A stretch of DNA of 64,000 bases from Blautia sp. AF19-10LB (GCF_003461245.1 NZ_QTWS01000016.1:1-64000); one strand, 5' to 3'. Shown: positions 8,017 through 16,699, counted from the first letter of the stretch. Notes: generated by a model from the letters alone, not told the origin. Numbers and translations are program-made.

Positions 8017-8017
8017 T

Positions 8018-9253
8018 TTATTCTCCTTCTATCACTCGTCTGAAATCTTCCTTTAAGTCCTCGATATCTTCAATTCCCACACTGATCCGGATCATGTCAT
8101 CGTACACACCGGAAAGCTCTTTTTCTTCATTGGAAAGGTGTGCTGCGATGGTGCTTGACGGGTGGATCACCAGTGTCTTGGTGTCTCCGATATTGGATAC
8201 CAGCCAGGGAAGTTTTAGTTCGTTTAAGATCTGGAAAGCTCTCTCCTTGCTTCCTGTTCTTAAGGTAATGATCGCTCCAAACCCACCATGGAACTGTTTC
8301 GCCGCGATCTCATGATATGGATGTTCCTCAAGTCCCGGATAGGAAACGGTGATGCCATGTCCTAATCCGTTCAGGAACTCCGCCAGCTCCATGGCGTTAC
8401 TACAGTGACGCTGCATTCGAAGTCCCAGGGTTTCAAGTCCCAGATTGTTAAGAAAAGCATTCTGCGGTGCAAGACAGGCTCCCATGCTTCGAAAAAGTCC
8501 GTTCCGCAGTTTTGCAAGATAGGCAAATGGTCCGAACTTCTTAAATTCTGCCATCGCCGGATATTTCTCCGGGTCCCATTTAAACTTGCCTCCGCTCACC
8601 AGAACTCCGCTGATCGCATCACTGCTTCCGTTTATGTATTTGGATGAGGAATGAATCACAACATCCGCTCCGAGGCGTAATGGCTGGATCAGATATGGGG
8701 TTGCAACGGTGTTGTCAACCAGAAACGGAAGTCCATGCTTATGTGCGATCTCTGCCACTCCCTCGATGTCTGTGACATCCAGCTTCGGATTGCCGATCGT
8801 CTCTGCAAAAACGGCTCTGGTCTCAGGCATGATCGCCTTTTCAAAAGCATCCGGGGTGTTTTCCTTAACATAGGTTGTGGTGATCCCGTATGCCTTAAGC
8901 TCATCCAGAAGTTCTACCGTTCCACCGTAAAGTCCTGCCGCTGCCACAACATGATCACCATTTCGAAGAATGTTCATCAGTGCCATGGTCAGTGCTGCCA
9001 TTCCGGAGGAACACGCTACACTTCCGACTCCGCCTTCCAGTTTCGTCATCCGCTTCTCGAAGGATTCGATCGTCGGATTGTTGATCCTCGTGTAGGAGTA
9101 GCCTGCGCATTTGTTTGCGAAGATCTTCTCCAGTTCCTCTGCTGTATCGTGACGGAATGCACTGGACTGGTAGATCGGAACCTGTGTCGCGCCGTGAGGA
9201 TTGCTGTCCTCGCTTCCATGAAGCAAAGTTGTGTTAAAACCGTATTCTTTCAT
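8018..9253 (-). CDS. metY: O-acetylhomoserine sulfhydrylase-type PLP enzyme (MetY)
   Basis: This Cys/Met-metabolism PLP enzyme (fold type I) has 411 residues. The Schiff-base lysine is K205 in IHSSSKYINGS, and the substrate-binding arginine region is near the C-terminus (VIHPSST). It would join O-acetylhomoserine with sulfide, or with HcyS thiocarboxylate, to give homocysteine. As the first gene of the operon that also encodes HcyS, HcyF and HcyD homologues, it is the likely acceptor enzyme for carrier-bound sulfide. An AAAGGAG site precedes the ATG. A methionine gamma-lyase activity cannot be excluded by sequence alone. Confidence 0.87.
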   Translation of the reverse strand: MKEYGFNTTLLHGSEDSNPHGATQVPIYQSSAFRHDTAEELEKIFANKCAGYSYTRINNPTIESFEKRMTKLEGGVGSVACSSGMAALTMALMNILRNGDHVVAAAGLYGGTVELLDELKAYGITTTYVKENTPDAFEKAIMPETRAVFAETIGNPKLDVTDIEGVAEIAHKHGLPFLVDNTVATPYLIQPLRLGADVVIHSSSKYINGSSDAISGVLVSGGKFKWDPEKYPAMAEFKKFGPFAYLAKLRNGLFRSMGACLAPQNAFLNNLGLETLGLRMQRHCSNAMELAEFLNGLGHGITVSYPGLEEHPYHEIAAKQFHGGFGAIITLRTGSKERAFQILNELKLPWLVSNIGDTKTLVIHPSSTIAAHLSNEEKELSGVYDDMIRISVGIEDIEDLKEDFRRVIEGE

Positions 9254-9294
9254 TCCTGTGCTCCTTTGTTTTCCTTTGCTGTTTTGATGGTATT

Positions 9295-9330
9295 ACTATA
9301 TACCTATAAACATACCATGTCAATAGGTAA
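9295..9330 (-). promoter_or_regulatory. Promoter and putative Rrf2 operator of the sulfur operon
   Basis: On the minus strand, TTGACA (9318-9323) and TATAGT (9295-9300) are separated by exactly 17 bp. The spacer holds the 17-mer 9299-9315, which matches the sbp promoter in 16 of 17 positions at the same offset from the -10. A palindrome-like site AAACATAC-N7-ATAGGTAA covers 9308-9330. The promoter is about 40 nt upstream of metY. Confidence 0.75.
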
Positions 9331-9380
9331 TGTATGTTTTTTCCAAATTTTTTCATTTTTCTATTTTCAGCTTTCGGAAC

Positions 9381-9435
9381 ATATCAAAAAAGGCAGCAGA
9401 ACACATCTTGCTTTTTTGATATGTTCTGCTGCCTT
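9381..9435 (-). terminator. Intrinsic terminator of the Rrf2 gene
   Basis: A 14-bp stem at 9390-9403/9422-9435 (AAGGCAGCAGAACA and complement) is followed on the minus strand by TTTTTGATAT. A competing stem ATATCAAAAAAG (9381-9392)/9411-9422 overlaps it, so two mutually exclusive hairpins are possible. It separates the Rrf2 gene from the sulfur operon promoter. Confidence 0.8.
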
Positions 9436-9452
9436 ATGCCACAGAGTGGCTG

Positions 9453-9884
9453 TCAGATCACGTAATCTCCCATGTTTGAATTCTGTTCCAGAAGATCCTC
9501 CAGTGTGATTCCGTCAAAATATTCATTGATCAGCTTATAAAAGCCCTCCCACATCTGAAGTGTCTTACAGGTGGCAGCTCTCTCGCACTGGTTCGGATGA
9601 TCATCCAGACAGGCAACCGGTGCCATGGATCCCTCTGTAATCCTTAAGATGCTCCCAATCGTATACTCAGAAGGTGTCCTGGCGAGACGATAACCGCCGC
9701 CCTTGCCTCTGAGTGCCTTGACAAATTTCTGTTTGCTTAATACGGAAACTATCGATTCCAGATATTTCTCTGAGATTTCCTGTCTCTTCGCAATGTCCAT
9801 TAACGGAATATATTCTCCTGTATTATGCTCTGCAAGATCCAGCATGACGCGGATCGCATAGCGTCCTCTTGTTGAAATTTTCAT
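9453..9884 (-). CDS. Rrf2-family regulator with IscR-like cysteine triad
   Basis: This 143-residue winged-helix repressor begins MKISTRGRYAIRVML, the Rrf2/IscR hallmark. Three cysteines, C92-x7-C100-x5-C106, occupy the loop where IscR binds an Fe-S cluster, though the first spacing is longer than in IscR. It may sense Fe-S, redox or sulfur status and control the adjacent sulfate transport and assimilation genes. It has its own sigma-A promoter (9905-9933) and terminator, so it is transcribed alone as well as downstream of cysA. The operators it binds are not established. A CymR-like function is an alternative. Confidence 0.85.
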   Translation of the reverse strand: MKISTRGRYAIRVMLDLAEHNTGEYIPLMDIAKRQEISEKYLESIVSVLSKQKFVKALRGKGGGYRLARTPSEYTIGSILRITEGSMAPVACLDDHPNQCERAATCKTLQMWEGFYKLINEYFDGITLEDLLEQNSNMGDYVI

Positions 9885-9904
9885 GTAAATCCCTCCATAT
9901 ACCT

Positions 9905-9933
9905 ATTATACCACAAGGTTATAGGGATTTCAA
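9905..9933 (-). promoter_or_regulatory. Promoter of the IscR-like Rrf2 gene
   Basis: TTGAAA (9928-9933) and TATAAT (9905-9910) have a 17-bp spacer on the minus strand. The spacer and -10 contain the interrupted palindrome ATAACC-N4-GGTATA (minus-strand orientation), typical of Rrf2 operators, which suggests autoregulation. A GGAGGG ribosome site precedes the ATG. Confidence 0.75.
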
Positions 9934-9944
9934 GCGATATCCCA

Positions 9945-11003
9945 TCAGATTACAAGATAATCTTCTCTTGTAGAGCTGTTTTCCAGTGAGTAAACCTTGT
10001 TTTCTTTTATCACAAAAAGCCTCTGCACGAACACGTCGACTTTTTCGCCCTGGCGCACCATTGGCTCATCCAGGCCTCGTTTTGCCGTCAGCGTAACATC
10101 TCCGACTTTCACTTCCAGCTCAAAATAGCTTCCACGGAAAGCCACTCGTTCGACTTCTGCCCCGGATGCGGAGCTTTTGTACTTCTGTACCTCTGTCTTT
10201 CTGGTGACTTTGACAAACTCCGGACGGATGATCGCGTATTCGGCCCCTGGAATGTCCTCAAAATATTTGAACATCTGATAATCTTTTACAACAGCTGCCT
10301 GTCCGAAGAAAGATGCGCTGAATGCAGTTTCCGGACTCTGATATACCTCGACCGGGCTTCCCTTCTGTTCGATGTGGCCTCTGTTTGTGATGATGATCTC
10401 ATCTGCCACCTCGATCGCCTCATCCTGGTCATGCGTCACGAAGATACTGGTAATCCCCAGCTGTTCGATCATATCTTTGAGCCAGGTACGGAGTTCCTGA
10501 CGGATCTTGGCATCGATCGCCGCAAATGGCTCATCGAGGAGGAGAAGCTGCGGATTCGGAGCAAGTGCTCTCGCAAAAGCAACTCTCTGTCTCTGCCCAC
10601 CGGAAAGCTGGCTTGGATATCTTTTTTCCAGACCCTTAAGGCCTACCAGCTCGATCAGTTCCATAACTCTGCTTTTGATGTATTTTTTGTCTGCTTTCTG
10701 GACTTTCAGGCCAAAAGCAACGTTGTCGTATACGGTCATATAGCGGAACAGCGCATAACTCTGGAATACGAATCCGATCCCGCGCTCACTTGCCGGAATG
10801 TCGTTGACTACTTTTCCATCAATGATGATCTCGCCGCTGTCCGGCTGCTCCAGACCTGCGATCATACGCAGGATCGTGGTCTTTCCACTTCCACTCGGAC
10901 CCAGAAGACCGATCAGTTTTCCTTTCTCGATTCCAAAAGAAACATGGTCGGATGCTTTATAATCTCCAAAAGTTTTGTTGATATCCTTTAATTCGACGTA
11001 CAT
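9945..11003 (-). CDS. cysA: Sulfate/thiosulfate ABC importer ATPase (CysA)
   Basis: This 352-residue ATPase energises sulfate uptake. Walker A is GPSGSGKT at 35-42, the ABC signature is LSGGQRQR, and Walker B is LLLLDEPFAAID. A C-terminal TOBE-type beta domain (~240-350) is typical of the CysA/MalK group. It starts directly after the cysW stop and is the last gene of the sbp-cysT-cysW-cysA operon. The transported anion could be sulfate or thiosulfate; sequence alone does not decide. It is the cytoplasmic partner of CysT and CysW. Confidence 0.93.
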   Translation of the reverse strand: MYVELKDINKTFGDYKASDHVSFGIEKGKLIGLLGPSGSGKTTILRMIAGLEQPDSGEIIIDGKVVNDIPASERGIGFVFQSYALFRYMTVYDNVAFGLKVQKADKKYIKSRVMELIELVGLKGLEKRYPSQLSGGQRQRVAFARALAPNPQLLLLDEPFAAIDAKIRQELRTWLKDMIEQLGITSIFVTHDQDEAIEVADEIIITNRGHIEQKGSPVEVYQSPETAFSASFFGQAAVVKDYQMFKYFEDIPGAEYAIIRPEFVKVTRKTEVQKYKSSASGAEVERVAFRGSYFELEVKVGDVTLTAKRGLDEPMVRQGEKVDVFVQRLFVIKENKVYSLENSSTREDYLVI

Positions 11004-11831
11004 TTAGACTTCCCCCTCTTTTTTTCCTCTGTGCTCCATCACGCTGCGGATGATCAGAAGGATCACCGCCATGATCACCAGGATCGAAGATACCGCAAAT
11101 GCCGGCACATACTGAAATTCATTGAATAAGATCTCCACATGTAGCGGCAGTGTGTTGGTCAGGCCGCGAAGATGTCCGGACAGAACGGAAACCGCTCCGA
11201 ACTCTCCCATTGCTCTCGCTGTACATAATACGATTCCATACAGGAGTGCCCATTTGATATGTGGAAATGTAATTTTAGAAAAAATCGTCCAGCCTTTCGC
11301 GCCCATCAGTGCGGCCGCCTCTTCTTCATCTGTTCCAATGGATTCCAGTACAGGAAGAAGCTCACGGAACACAAATGGAAAAGTAACAAATACCGTTGCA
11401 AGAACGATACCTGGAACTGCAAAGACGATCTGGACATTCGCCTTCTGCAGATACGGATAAAGGATGCTCTGTTTTCCAAAGATCAGAAGGTAGATAAGAC
11501 CGGCAATGATTGGTGAGACTGTGACCGGAACATCGATCAGAGTCGTGAGCAGTTTTTTGCCCTTAAACTGAAATCTCGTGACTGCCCAGGCTGCACATAA
11601 TCCAAGAACGGTGTTGCATACGACTGCGATCACGGTTGCTTTCAGTGTCAGCATCAATGCGGCGATCGTATAGGAGTCTGTCACCGCTTCTACATAGACT
11701 TCCCAGCCTTTTTTGAGAGCTTCTGTGACTACGACAAACAGCGGGAGTACCAGCATCACAAAAAGAAATAAAACGCTGATCCCGATCAGAAGATATTTTA
11801 CGATCTTTGATTCATTTTCTCTGTTTTTCAT
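11004..11831 (-). CDS. cysW: Sulfate ABC importer permease (CysW)
   Basis: This 275-residue inner-membrane permease has about six hydrophobic segments and a binding-protein-dependent transport (EAA-like) loop around EEEAAALMGAKGWTIFSKI, which contacts CysA. It forms the translocation channel with CysT. Its ATG overlaps the cysT stop by one base, and cysA follows with no gap. The N-terminus is basic with no cleavable signal. The first segment is LLIGISVLFLFVMLVLPLF. Assignment as CysW rather than CysT rests on gene order and on similarity I recognise by eye. Confidence 0.9.
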   Translation of the reverse strand: MKNRENESKIVKYLLIGISVLFLFVMLVLPLFVVVTEALKKGWEVYVEAVTDSYTIAALMLTLKATVIAVVCNTVLGLCAAWAVTRFQFKGKKLLTTLIDVPVTVSPIIAGLIYLLIFGKQSILYPYLQKANVQIVFAVPGIVLATVFVTFPFVFRELLPVLESIGTDEEEAAALMGAKGWTIFSKITFPHIKWALLYGIVLCTARAMGEFGAVSVLSGHLRGLTNTLPLHVEILFNEFQYVPAFAVSSILVIMAVILLIIRSVMEHRGKKEGEV

Positions 11832-12667
11832 CAGACGTTGCCTCCTCTCAGTCTTTTTGAATTGCGTGCCTGCATCAGATTCATCAGAAACAGGATGAGG
11901 AACGATGCGATCAGCATGACGAGAGCGATCGAAGTTGCGCTTTTGTAATCGAATTCCTGAAGTTCTGACATGATGATGAGTGGTGTGATCTCAGTCTCGT
12001 AAGGTCTGTTTCCTGCGATAAATACAACGCTTCCGTATTCTCCAAGGCAGCGTCCGAACGCCAGTCCTGTACCGGTAAGAAGCGGAGGAAGAAGTTCCGG
12101 AAGAATGACTCTTCGAAAAATATATCCAGGCTTCGCACCCATGACTCTTGCTGCTTCTTCATAAGAACCGTCCAGCTTTTCAAGGACTGGCTGCACTGCT
12201 CTTGCGACAAACGGAATTCCTACAAAGATCAGTGCAAATGTGATCCCAAGTTTCGTGTAGGCGATCTTGATGCCGAATTTTGCAAAAAAATTTCCGATGA
12301 GTCCCTGGTCTGATGTCAGGGAAGTCAAAGAGATGCCGGCAACTGCGGTCGGCAGCGCGAATGGAAGTTCGATCATACCGTCCATGATCCGTTTGCCCGG
12401 AAATTCATAGCGTACCAGAACCCACGCAAGGATCAGTCCCATCACGGCGTTGACAAGGGATGCGCCCAGTGCGGTGATAAAGCTGACATAAAAACTGGAC
12501 AGGACTCTCTTTCTTGTAATGACCTCAAAAAATTCTCTCAGCCCAAGCTGCGAAGAATACACAACAAGGGAAGCCAGCGGGATCAGAACCACGATACTGA
12601 GCATGGTGATCGTCACACCCATGGTCAGTCCGAATCCCGGAATTACTCTTTTTTTGCTTTTTTTCAT
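11831..12667 (-). CDS. cysT: Sulfate ABC importer permease (CysT/CysU)
   Basis: This 278-residue polytopic permease is the first of the two channel subunits. The EAA-type loop is visible as SYEEAARVMGAKPGYIFRR, followed by the typical LGEYGSVVFIAGN segment of sulfate permeases. It starts 18 nt after the sbp stop, and its 3' end overlaps cysW by one base. The N-terminal MKKSKKRVIPGFG is a cytosolic basic leader before the first membrane helix. It is expected to form a heterodimer with CysW and to receive sulfate from the binding protein. Confidence 0.91.
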   Translation of the reverse strand: MKKSKKRVIPGFGLTMGVTITMLSIVVLIPLASLVVYSSQLGLREFFEVITRKRVLSSFYVSFITALGASLVNAVMGLILAWVLVRYEFPGKRIMDGMIELPFALPTAVAGISLTSLTSDQGLIGNFFAKFGIKIAYTKLGITFALIFVGIPFVARAVQPVLEKLDGSYEEAARVMGAKPGYIFRRVILPELLPPLLTGTGLAFGRCLGEYGSVVFIAGNRPYETEITPLIIMSELQEFDYKSATSIALVMLIASFLILFLMNLMQARNSKRLRGGNV

Positions 12668-12685
12668 AATCGTTCACCTCGTATT

Positions 12686-13717
12686 TTAGTTGCCGTAGAT
12701 CTGATCAAAGATCCCGCCGTCTGCAAAATGTTTCTCCTGCACTTCCTGCCAGCCGCTAAAATCGTCGATCGTTTTTAACTCCATTGTAAGGTCAAACACA
12801 TCGCTGTATTCCTTCAGGATCTCCTCGTTGACCGGACGGTAATAATTTTCTGCTGCGATCCTCTGTGCATCGTCGGAATAAAGATAGTTCAGATATTCTT
12901 TTGCGATGTCCTCTGTGCCGCGGTTCTCTGCCACTTCGTCGACCACTGCCACAGACGGCTGTGCCAGTACACTGATGCTCGGGTTGATGATCTCAAATTC
13001 ATCCGGATCATCCTGTACAGAAAGAAATGCTTCATTTTCCCAGGCGATCAGGACATCTCCCTGTCCGTTCTCCACGAAGGAAGTGGTCGCGCTTCTTGCA
13101 CCGGAATCCAGAACAAGTACATTCTGGTATAATTTTTTGATAAATTCTTCCATCTTGTCTTCCTGGTTATTATAAGCTTTCTGTGCATATGCCCAGGCTG
13201 CCAGATAGTTCCAGCGGGCTCCACCGGAAGTCTTCGGGTTTGGTGTGATCACATCAACATCGTCACGGATCAGATCATCCCAGTCCTGAATATTTTTCGG
13301 ATTGCCTTTTCTTACCAGAAATACGATCGTGGAAGTGTAGGGAGCACTGTCGTCCGGAAGTTCTTCTTTCCATCCTTCATCGATCATTCCTGCATCCTGG
13401 ATCGCATTGATATCATATTCCAGTGCCAGTGTCACCACATCTGCCTGCAGGCCGTTGATGACTTCCAGTGCCTGTTTGCCGGAACCGCCGTGGGACTGGA
13501 TCACGTCCACATCCTGACCGGTCTCTTCCTTCCAGTGTTCCTGAAAGATCTTGTTATAAGATTCATACAGTTCCCTCGTTGGATCGTAGGAAACATTGAT
13601 AATATGTACATCGGATCCTGCCCCTGCATCGTAGGAACAGACTCCGGTAAAAGCTGCAATTCCAAGTACTGCTGCCAGACACAGGCTTCTCAGTTTTTTC
13701 TTTGTCATTTCTGCCAC
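12686..13717 (-). CDS. sbp: Sulfate-binding protein of the ABC importer (Sbp)
   Basis: This 343-residue extracytoplasmic solute-binding protein has an N-terminal basic-hydrophobic signal ([20 protein letters not shown]) with a cysteine just after it (GVCS). The lipobox is poor, so lipid anchoring is uncertain. The mature protein shows Sbp-family motifs such as [21 protein letters not shown] and [13 protein letters not shown], which line the sulfate pocket. It is first in the importer operon, with a TATAAT promoter and an operator-like sequence upstream. It should capture sulfate or thiosulfate and deliver it to CysTW. Confidence 0.93.
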   Translation of the reverse strand: MAEMTKKKLRSLCLAAVLGIAAFTGVCSYDAGAGSDVHIINVSYDPTRELYESYNKIFQEHWKEETGQDVDVIQSHGGSGKQALEVINGLQADVVTLALEYDINAIQDAGMIDEGWKEELPDDSAPYTSTIVFLVRKGNPKNIQDWDDLIRDDVDVITPNPKTSGGARWNYLAAWAYAQKAYNNQEDKMEEFIKKLYQNVLVLDSGARSATTSFVENGQGDVLIAWENEAFLSVQDDPDEFEIINPSISVLAQPSVAVVDEVAENRGTEDIAKEYLNYLYSDDAQRIAAENYYRPVNEEILKEYSDVFDLTMELKTIDDFSGWQEVQEKHFADGGIFDQIYGN

Positions 13718-13749
13718 TCCCTGTTGTTTTCTTATTTTACGTTAAAGGC

Positions 13750-13785
13750 ATTATATACCAATAAACATACTTTTTAAATATGTTT
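13750..13785 (-). promoter_or_regulatory. Promoter and putative Rrf2 operator of sbp-cysTWA
   Basis: TATAAT lies at 13750-13755 on the minus strand, with a weak -35 (TTTAAA) 17 bp upstream. The 17-mer 13754-13770 (TATACCAATAAACATAC on plus) differs at one base from the metY promoter copy and sits at the same place relative to the -10. A palindrome AAACATAC-N7-ATATGTTT spans 13763-13785. Confidence 0.7.
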
Positions 13786-13843
13786 TTTAGAAAACGTTTG
13801 CACAGATGTTTCTCCGGCACTGGTCGGGCATTGATCAGGCAGC

Positions 13844-13918
13844 AAAAAAGACCGCCAACACAGCACCTGTTCCCCTGTACGCCAGGAGTTACAGCCGTCT
13901 GTATTGATGGTCTTTTTT
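13844..13918 (-). terminator. Structured terminator of the rhodanese-TtcA gene
   Basis: AAAAAAGACC (13844-13853) pairs with GGTCTTTTTT (13909-13918) around about 55 nt that contain further small stems (for example CCTG/CAGG). On the minus strand the stem ends in a T-run just after the ttcA-like stop. The large loop is unusual for an intrinsic terminator. It can act on both strands. Confidence 0.6.
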
Positions 13919-13929
13919 ATTTTATATTT

Positions 13930-15081
13930 TTATTTCTGTTCATCGTAAGTGTCAAGGAAATTGTGTCTCACGCCATCCTGCTTGTATCCGATGACGGTAT
14001 TCAGGTTGACATTCTCCACGCTTCGGAAAATATTATATTCAATGACCGGATCCTTCTTGGCAAGTTCATGGATCAGTTCCTTGATCTCCGCACGCTTGGA
14101 GCCCTTCTCTGTACCGCCGCAGGATGCACAGTGCTCTGTAAAGCGGCATGCACACTGGATGAAATGAAGGTCATTGTAATTCGCCCAGTGAATGATATCT
14201 GCCTCACGGATCAGATACAGCGGGCGGATCAGCTCCATTCCCTCAAAGTTCGTACTGTGAAGCTTCGGCATCATGGTCTGGACCTGTGCGCCATAGAGCA
14301 TTCCCATCAGGATCGTCTCGATGACATCATCATAGTGGTGTCCGAGCGCGATCTTGTTGCAGCCCAGTTCTTTGGCTTTGCTGTAGAGATAACCTCTTCT
14401 CATTCTCGCGCAGAGATAGCATGGTGACTGTTCTTCTGCTGCAACGATATTAAAAATATCCGACTCAAAAACTGTGATCGGCACATTCAGGATCTTTGCA
14501 TTATCCTTGATCGTCTGATAATTGATTTCATTATAGCCCGGGTTCATTACCAGGAAAACAACCTCAAAGTTCTTCTTGCCGTGGCGGGAAAGCTCCTGAA
14601 ACAGCTTCGCCATCAGCATGGAGTCCTTGCCGCCTGAGATACAGACTGCGATCTTGTCTCCGTCCTGCACAAGCTCGTACTCACGGATCGCCTTGGTAAA
14701 TCTCCTCCAGATCGGCTTGCGGAATTTCTTGATGATGCTGCGCTCGATGTCCTTTGTGCGCTGTTCTGCCGCATTGTGATCCGCCATCATTTTGCTGAGT
14801 TTGATCTTGAGCCATGCGCGGTAGCCGTTCTTGATGCTGTATACTTCATACCCCTGTTCATTCAGTTCCTGCGCAATTTCCTCACTCTTCTGCCCGGTAT
14901 AACAGAGCAGGTAAACCGGACAGTCCTTGCGGATCTTGTCCATATGCTCTTCTAATTCTTCCCAGTAGATGTTGACAGCCCCCGGATAGGTTTCCTTGTC
15001 AAAATCTGCCTTGTCACGGATGTCTATGATCTGTTTTTCCCTTGTATCTTCCTGTAATTCTTCAATCGTTCTAATACACAT
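13930..15081 (-). CDS. Rhodanese-TtcA fusion (tRNA 2-thiocytidine-type sulfurtransferase)
   Basis: This is a 383-residue fusion. Residues 1-90 form a rhodanese domain with persulfide cysteine C60 in LLCYTGQKS. Residues ~105-383 are a TtcA-like PP-loop ATPase with SGGKDS at 149-154 and a C221-YL-C224 Fe-S ligand pair, plus a cysteine-rich FTEHCASCGG segment. TtcA thiolates C32 of tRNA using a 4Fe-4S cluster; the attached rhodanese could supply the sulfur directly. It follows a LacI-type gene by 26 nt. Canonical TtcA has no rhodanese domain. The tRNA position modified is inferred from the family, and other TtcA-like thiolases are possible. Confidence 0.85.
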   Translation of the reverse strand: MCIRTIEELQEDTREKQIIDIRDKADFDKETYPGAVNIYWEELEEHMDKIRKDCPVYLLCYTGQKSEEIAQELNEQGYEVYSIKNGYRAWLKIKLSKMMADHNAAEQRTKDIERSIIKKFRKPIWRRFTKAIREYELVQDGDKIAVCISGGKDSMLMAKLFQELSRHGKKNFEVVFLVMNPGYNEINYQTIKDNAKILNVPITVFESDIFNIVAAEEQSPCYLCARMRRGYLYSKAKELGCNKIALGHHYDDVIETILMGMLYGAQVQTMMPKLHSTNFEGMELIRPLYLIREADIIHWANYNDLHFIQCACRFTEHCASCGGTEKGSKRAEIKELIHELAKKDPVIEYNIFRSVENVNLNTVIGYKQDGVRHNFLDTYDEQK

Positions 15082-15107
15082 ATGCTTCTTCCTTAATAAA
15101 AAATTTC

Positions 15108-16184
15108 TTATATACAGTAATCGCTCCAGGTGCTCTCGGAAACGTGGGAGCAGCTGTTCCGGATCATCAGGTGACCGGAAAGTTCCATACGCACGACACC
15201 GCTGTGTCCGCCTTTCATGCGGTCGAGAAGAAGGTAGAGGGCAAATTTCCCCATCTCTTCCTTCGGAAGTCCTACAGTTGTCAGCATCGGCTTCGTGTAC
15301 TGCGCTTCCTCGATATCGTCACTCGCTATGATCGACGGCGTAAAATAAAGATTCCTGCAGCGTCCCAGATATTTCAGCATTCCGACAGCCGTAATGTCAT
15401 TGGCGCAGTAGATTCCTGTCGGACAGTCGTCAGACTTAAGAAGCTGCTCCATCGCTTCGTAGCCTTCCTTCTCTGTCTGGTTCGTCTCCACGACATACTC
15501 CGGGATCACATCCAGGTTATTTCTCTTAAGAGTGTCCAGATAGCCATTGTAACGGTCCTCGTTTCGACAGTTTCCGACATACCCGATATTCCGGTGCCCC
15601 AGTGAGATCAGATGTTCCACTGCCATCGCCGCGATCTTTCTGCCGTCACACAACACTTCATCCACCTCATAATTGGTGGAATTACGGTTGACTGACACTA
15701 CACTCCGGTATTTCTGATTTAGTTTCTTAAGGGCCACAGGATTGCATCGGCCGATCACGATCAAGCCGTCCTGTTTTCCCTCCGTCTCAGTATACATTCC
15801 CTGGATGATCTGGTCAAGATTTTCCCGCCGGCATTTTCGGTCATCGGAAAAAAGCGGCATATACCAGACTTTGGAGAGGATGCAGTTGTGCTCGTGGATC
15901 TCGCTCTCCACCACGCGGAGAAGCTCTGTGAAAAAAGGATCCGTCCTTGACTCATCAGTTCTTGTCATCAGTACATTGACGTACCAGATCCGGCTGTCTC
16001 TGGACTGCCTGCCTTTTTTGAGATTTCTTGCCGCCTCGTTTGGGACGTAATTCATTTCCATGGCGATCGCCCAGACTTTTTCCCGAAGGCCGGGAATCGA
16101 ACATTTGTAGTCAGGACGGTTAAGGATTCTGGAAACGGTTGAGATAGATACTCCTGCTTTTTCTGCAATCTTTTTGATAGACAT
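15108..16184 (-). CDS. LacI/GalR-family transcriptional regulator
   Basis: This 358-residue repressor has an N-terminal helix-turn-helix MSIKKIAEKAGVSISTVSRILN at 1-22 and a periplasmic-binding-protein-like effector domain. The ATG at 16184 is chosen because of its GAGGAAA ribosome site; the longer ORF adds 19 residues lacking similarity to the family. The effector is probably a sugar by family, but no sugar operon adjoins it. It precedes the rhodanese-TtcA gene by 26 nt. Its position inside a sulfur region is odd. The operator and target are unknown. Confidence 0.85.
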   Translation of the reverse strand: MSIKKIAEKAGVSISTVSRILNRPDYKCSIPGLREKVWAIAMEMNYVPNEAARNLKKGRQSRDSRIWYVNVLMTRTDESRTDPFFTELLRVVESEIHEHNCILSKVWYMPLFSDDRKCRRENLDQIIQGMYTETEGKQDGLIVIGRCNPVALKKLNQKYRSVVSVNRNSTNYEVDEVLCDGRKIAAMAVEHLISLGHRNIGYVGNCRNEDRYNGYLDTLKRNNLDVIPEYVVETNQTEKEGYEAMEQLLKSDDCPTGIYCANDITAVGMLKYLGRCRNLYFTPSIIASDDIEEAQYTKPMLTTVGLPKEEMGKFALYLLLDRMKGGHSGVVRMELSGHLMIRNSCSHVSESTWSDYCI

Positions 16185-16208
16185 ATGTGTATTTCCTCTT
16201 GAAGTCGA

Positions 16209-16255
16209 TAAAAAAAACCGGAGGCCAGGGCATCGCCTCAAACCTCCAGAGTTTT
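16209..16255 (-). terminator. Intrinsic terminator after the CymR-like gene
   Basis: On the minus strand a GGAGG/CCTCC stem with an A-rich 5' side is followed by GGTTTTTTTT immediately after the Rrf2 stop at 16256. It separates the cysK-metY-rrf2 unit from the LacI gene. Confidence 0.75.
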
Positions 16256-16699
16256 TCAGATATAGTACATTTCCTGTTTTTCGTAATGATCGGAATAATA
16301 TCCGCTCATTTGTGCCAAAGTCAAGTTTGACAGAATCTGATCGAGTTCCTGATTGACGGTATCCACCACCAGCTTCTGAATCGTATCTGAGATTCCTTTA
16401 TAGCTGTTTTCCGCCACAACATCCTCATCTTCGAGGTGGTAGCTTCCTTCGAGAGCTTCCACCACGGATGCAACAGTGATCTCGTCAGCAGCCTTCGCCA
16501 GATTATATCCTCCCTGGGAGCCTTTGACACTTTTTACTATGCCTGTTCTGCGGAACGAGGCAAATATGTGTTCCAGAAACTGCAGAGAAATGTCATTTCT
16601 CTCAGCTATGGTTTTCAGGGCTACCGGTGTGCTGGACGGCTGTGCAGCCAGGTCCATCAGCGCAGTGAGACCATATCTGGTTTTTTTGCAAAATTTCAA
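16256..16699 (-). CDS. Rrf2-family regulator, CymR-like
   Basis: This 147-residue winged-helix protein begins MKFCKKTRYGLTALMDLA and has the recognition helix ISLQFLEHIFASFRRTGIV. Unlike the other Rrf2 protein in the window it lacks the Fe-S cysteine triad. In Bacillus and Staphylococcus the cysteine repressor CymR is of this type and acts in complex with CysK, which is encoded two genes upstream here. The start codon appears to be TTG, directly abutting the stop of the second metY gene, with only a weak ribosome site, so expression is probably coupled. A role as master sulfur repressor is inferred. Confidence 0.82.
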   Translation of the reverse strand: MKFCKKTRYGLTALMDLAAQPSSTPVALKTIAERNDISLQFLEHIFASFRRTGIVKSVKGSQGGYNLAKAADEITVASVVEALEGSYHLEDEDVVAENSYKGISDTIQKLVVDTVNQELDQILSNLTLAQMSGYYSDHYEKQEMYYI

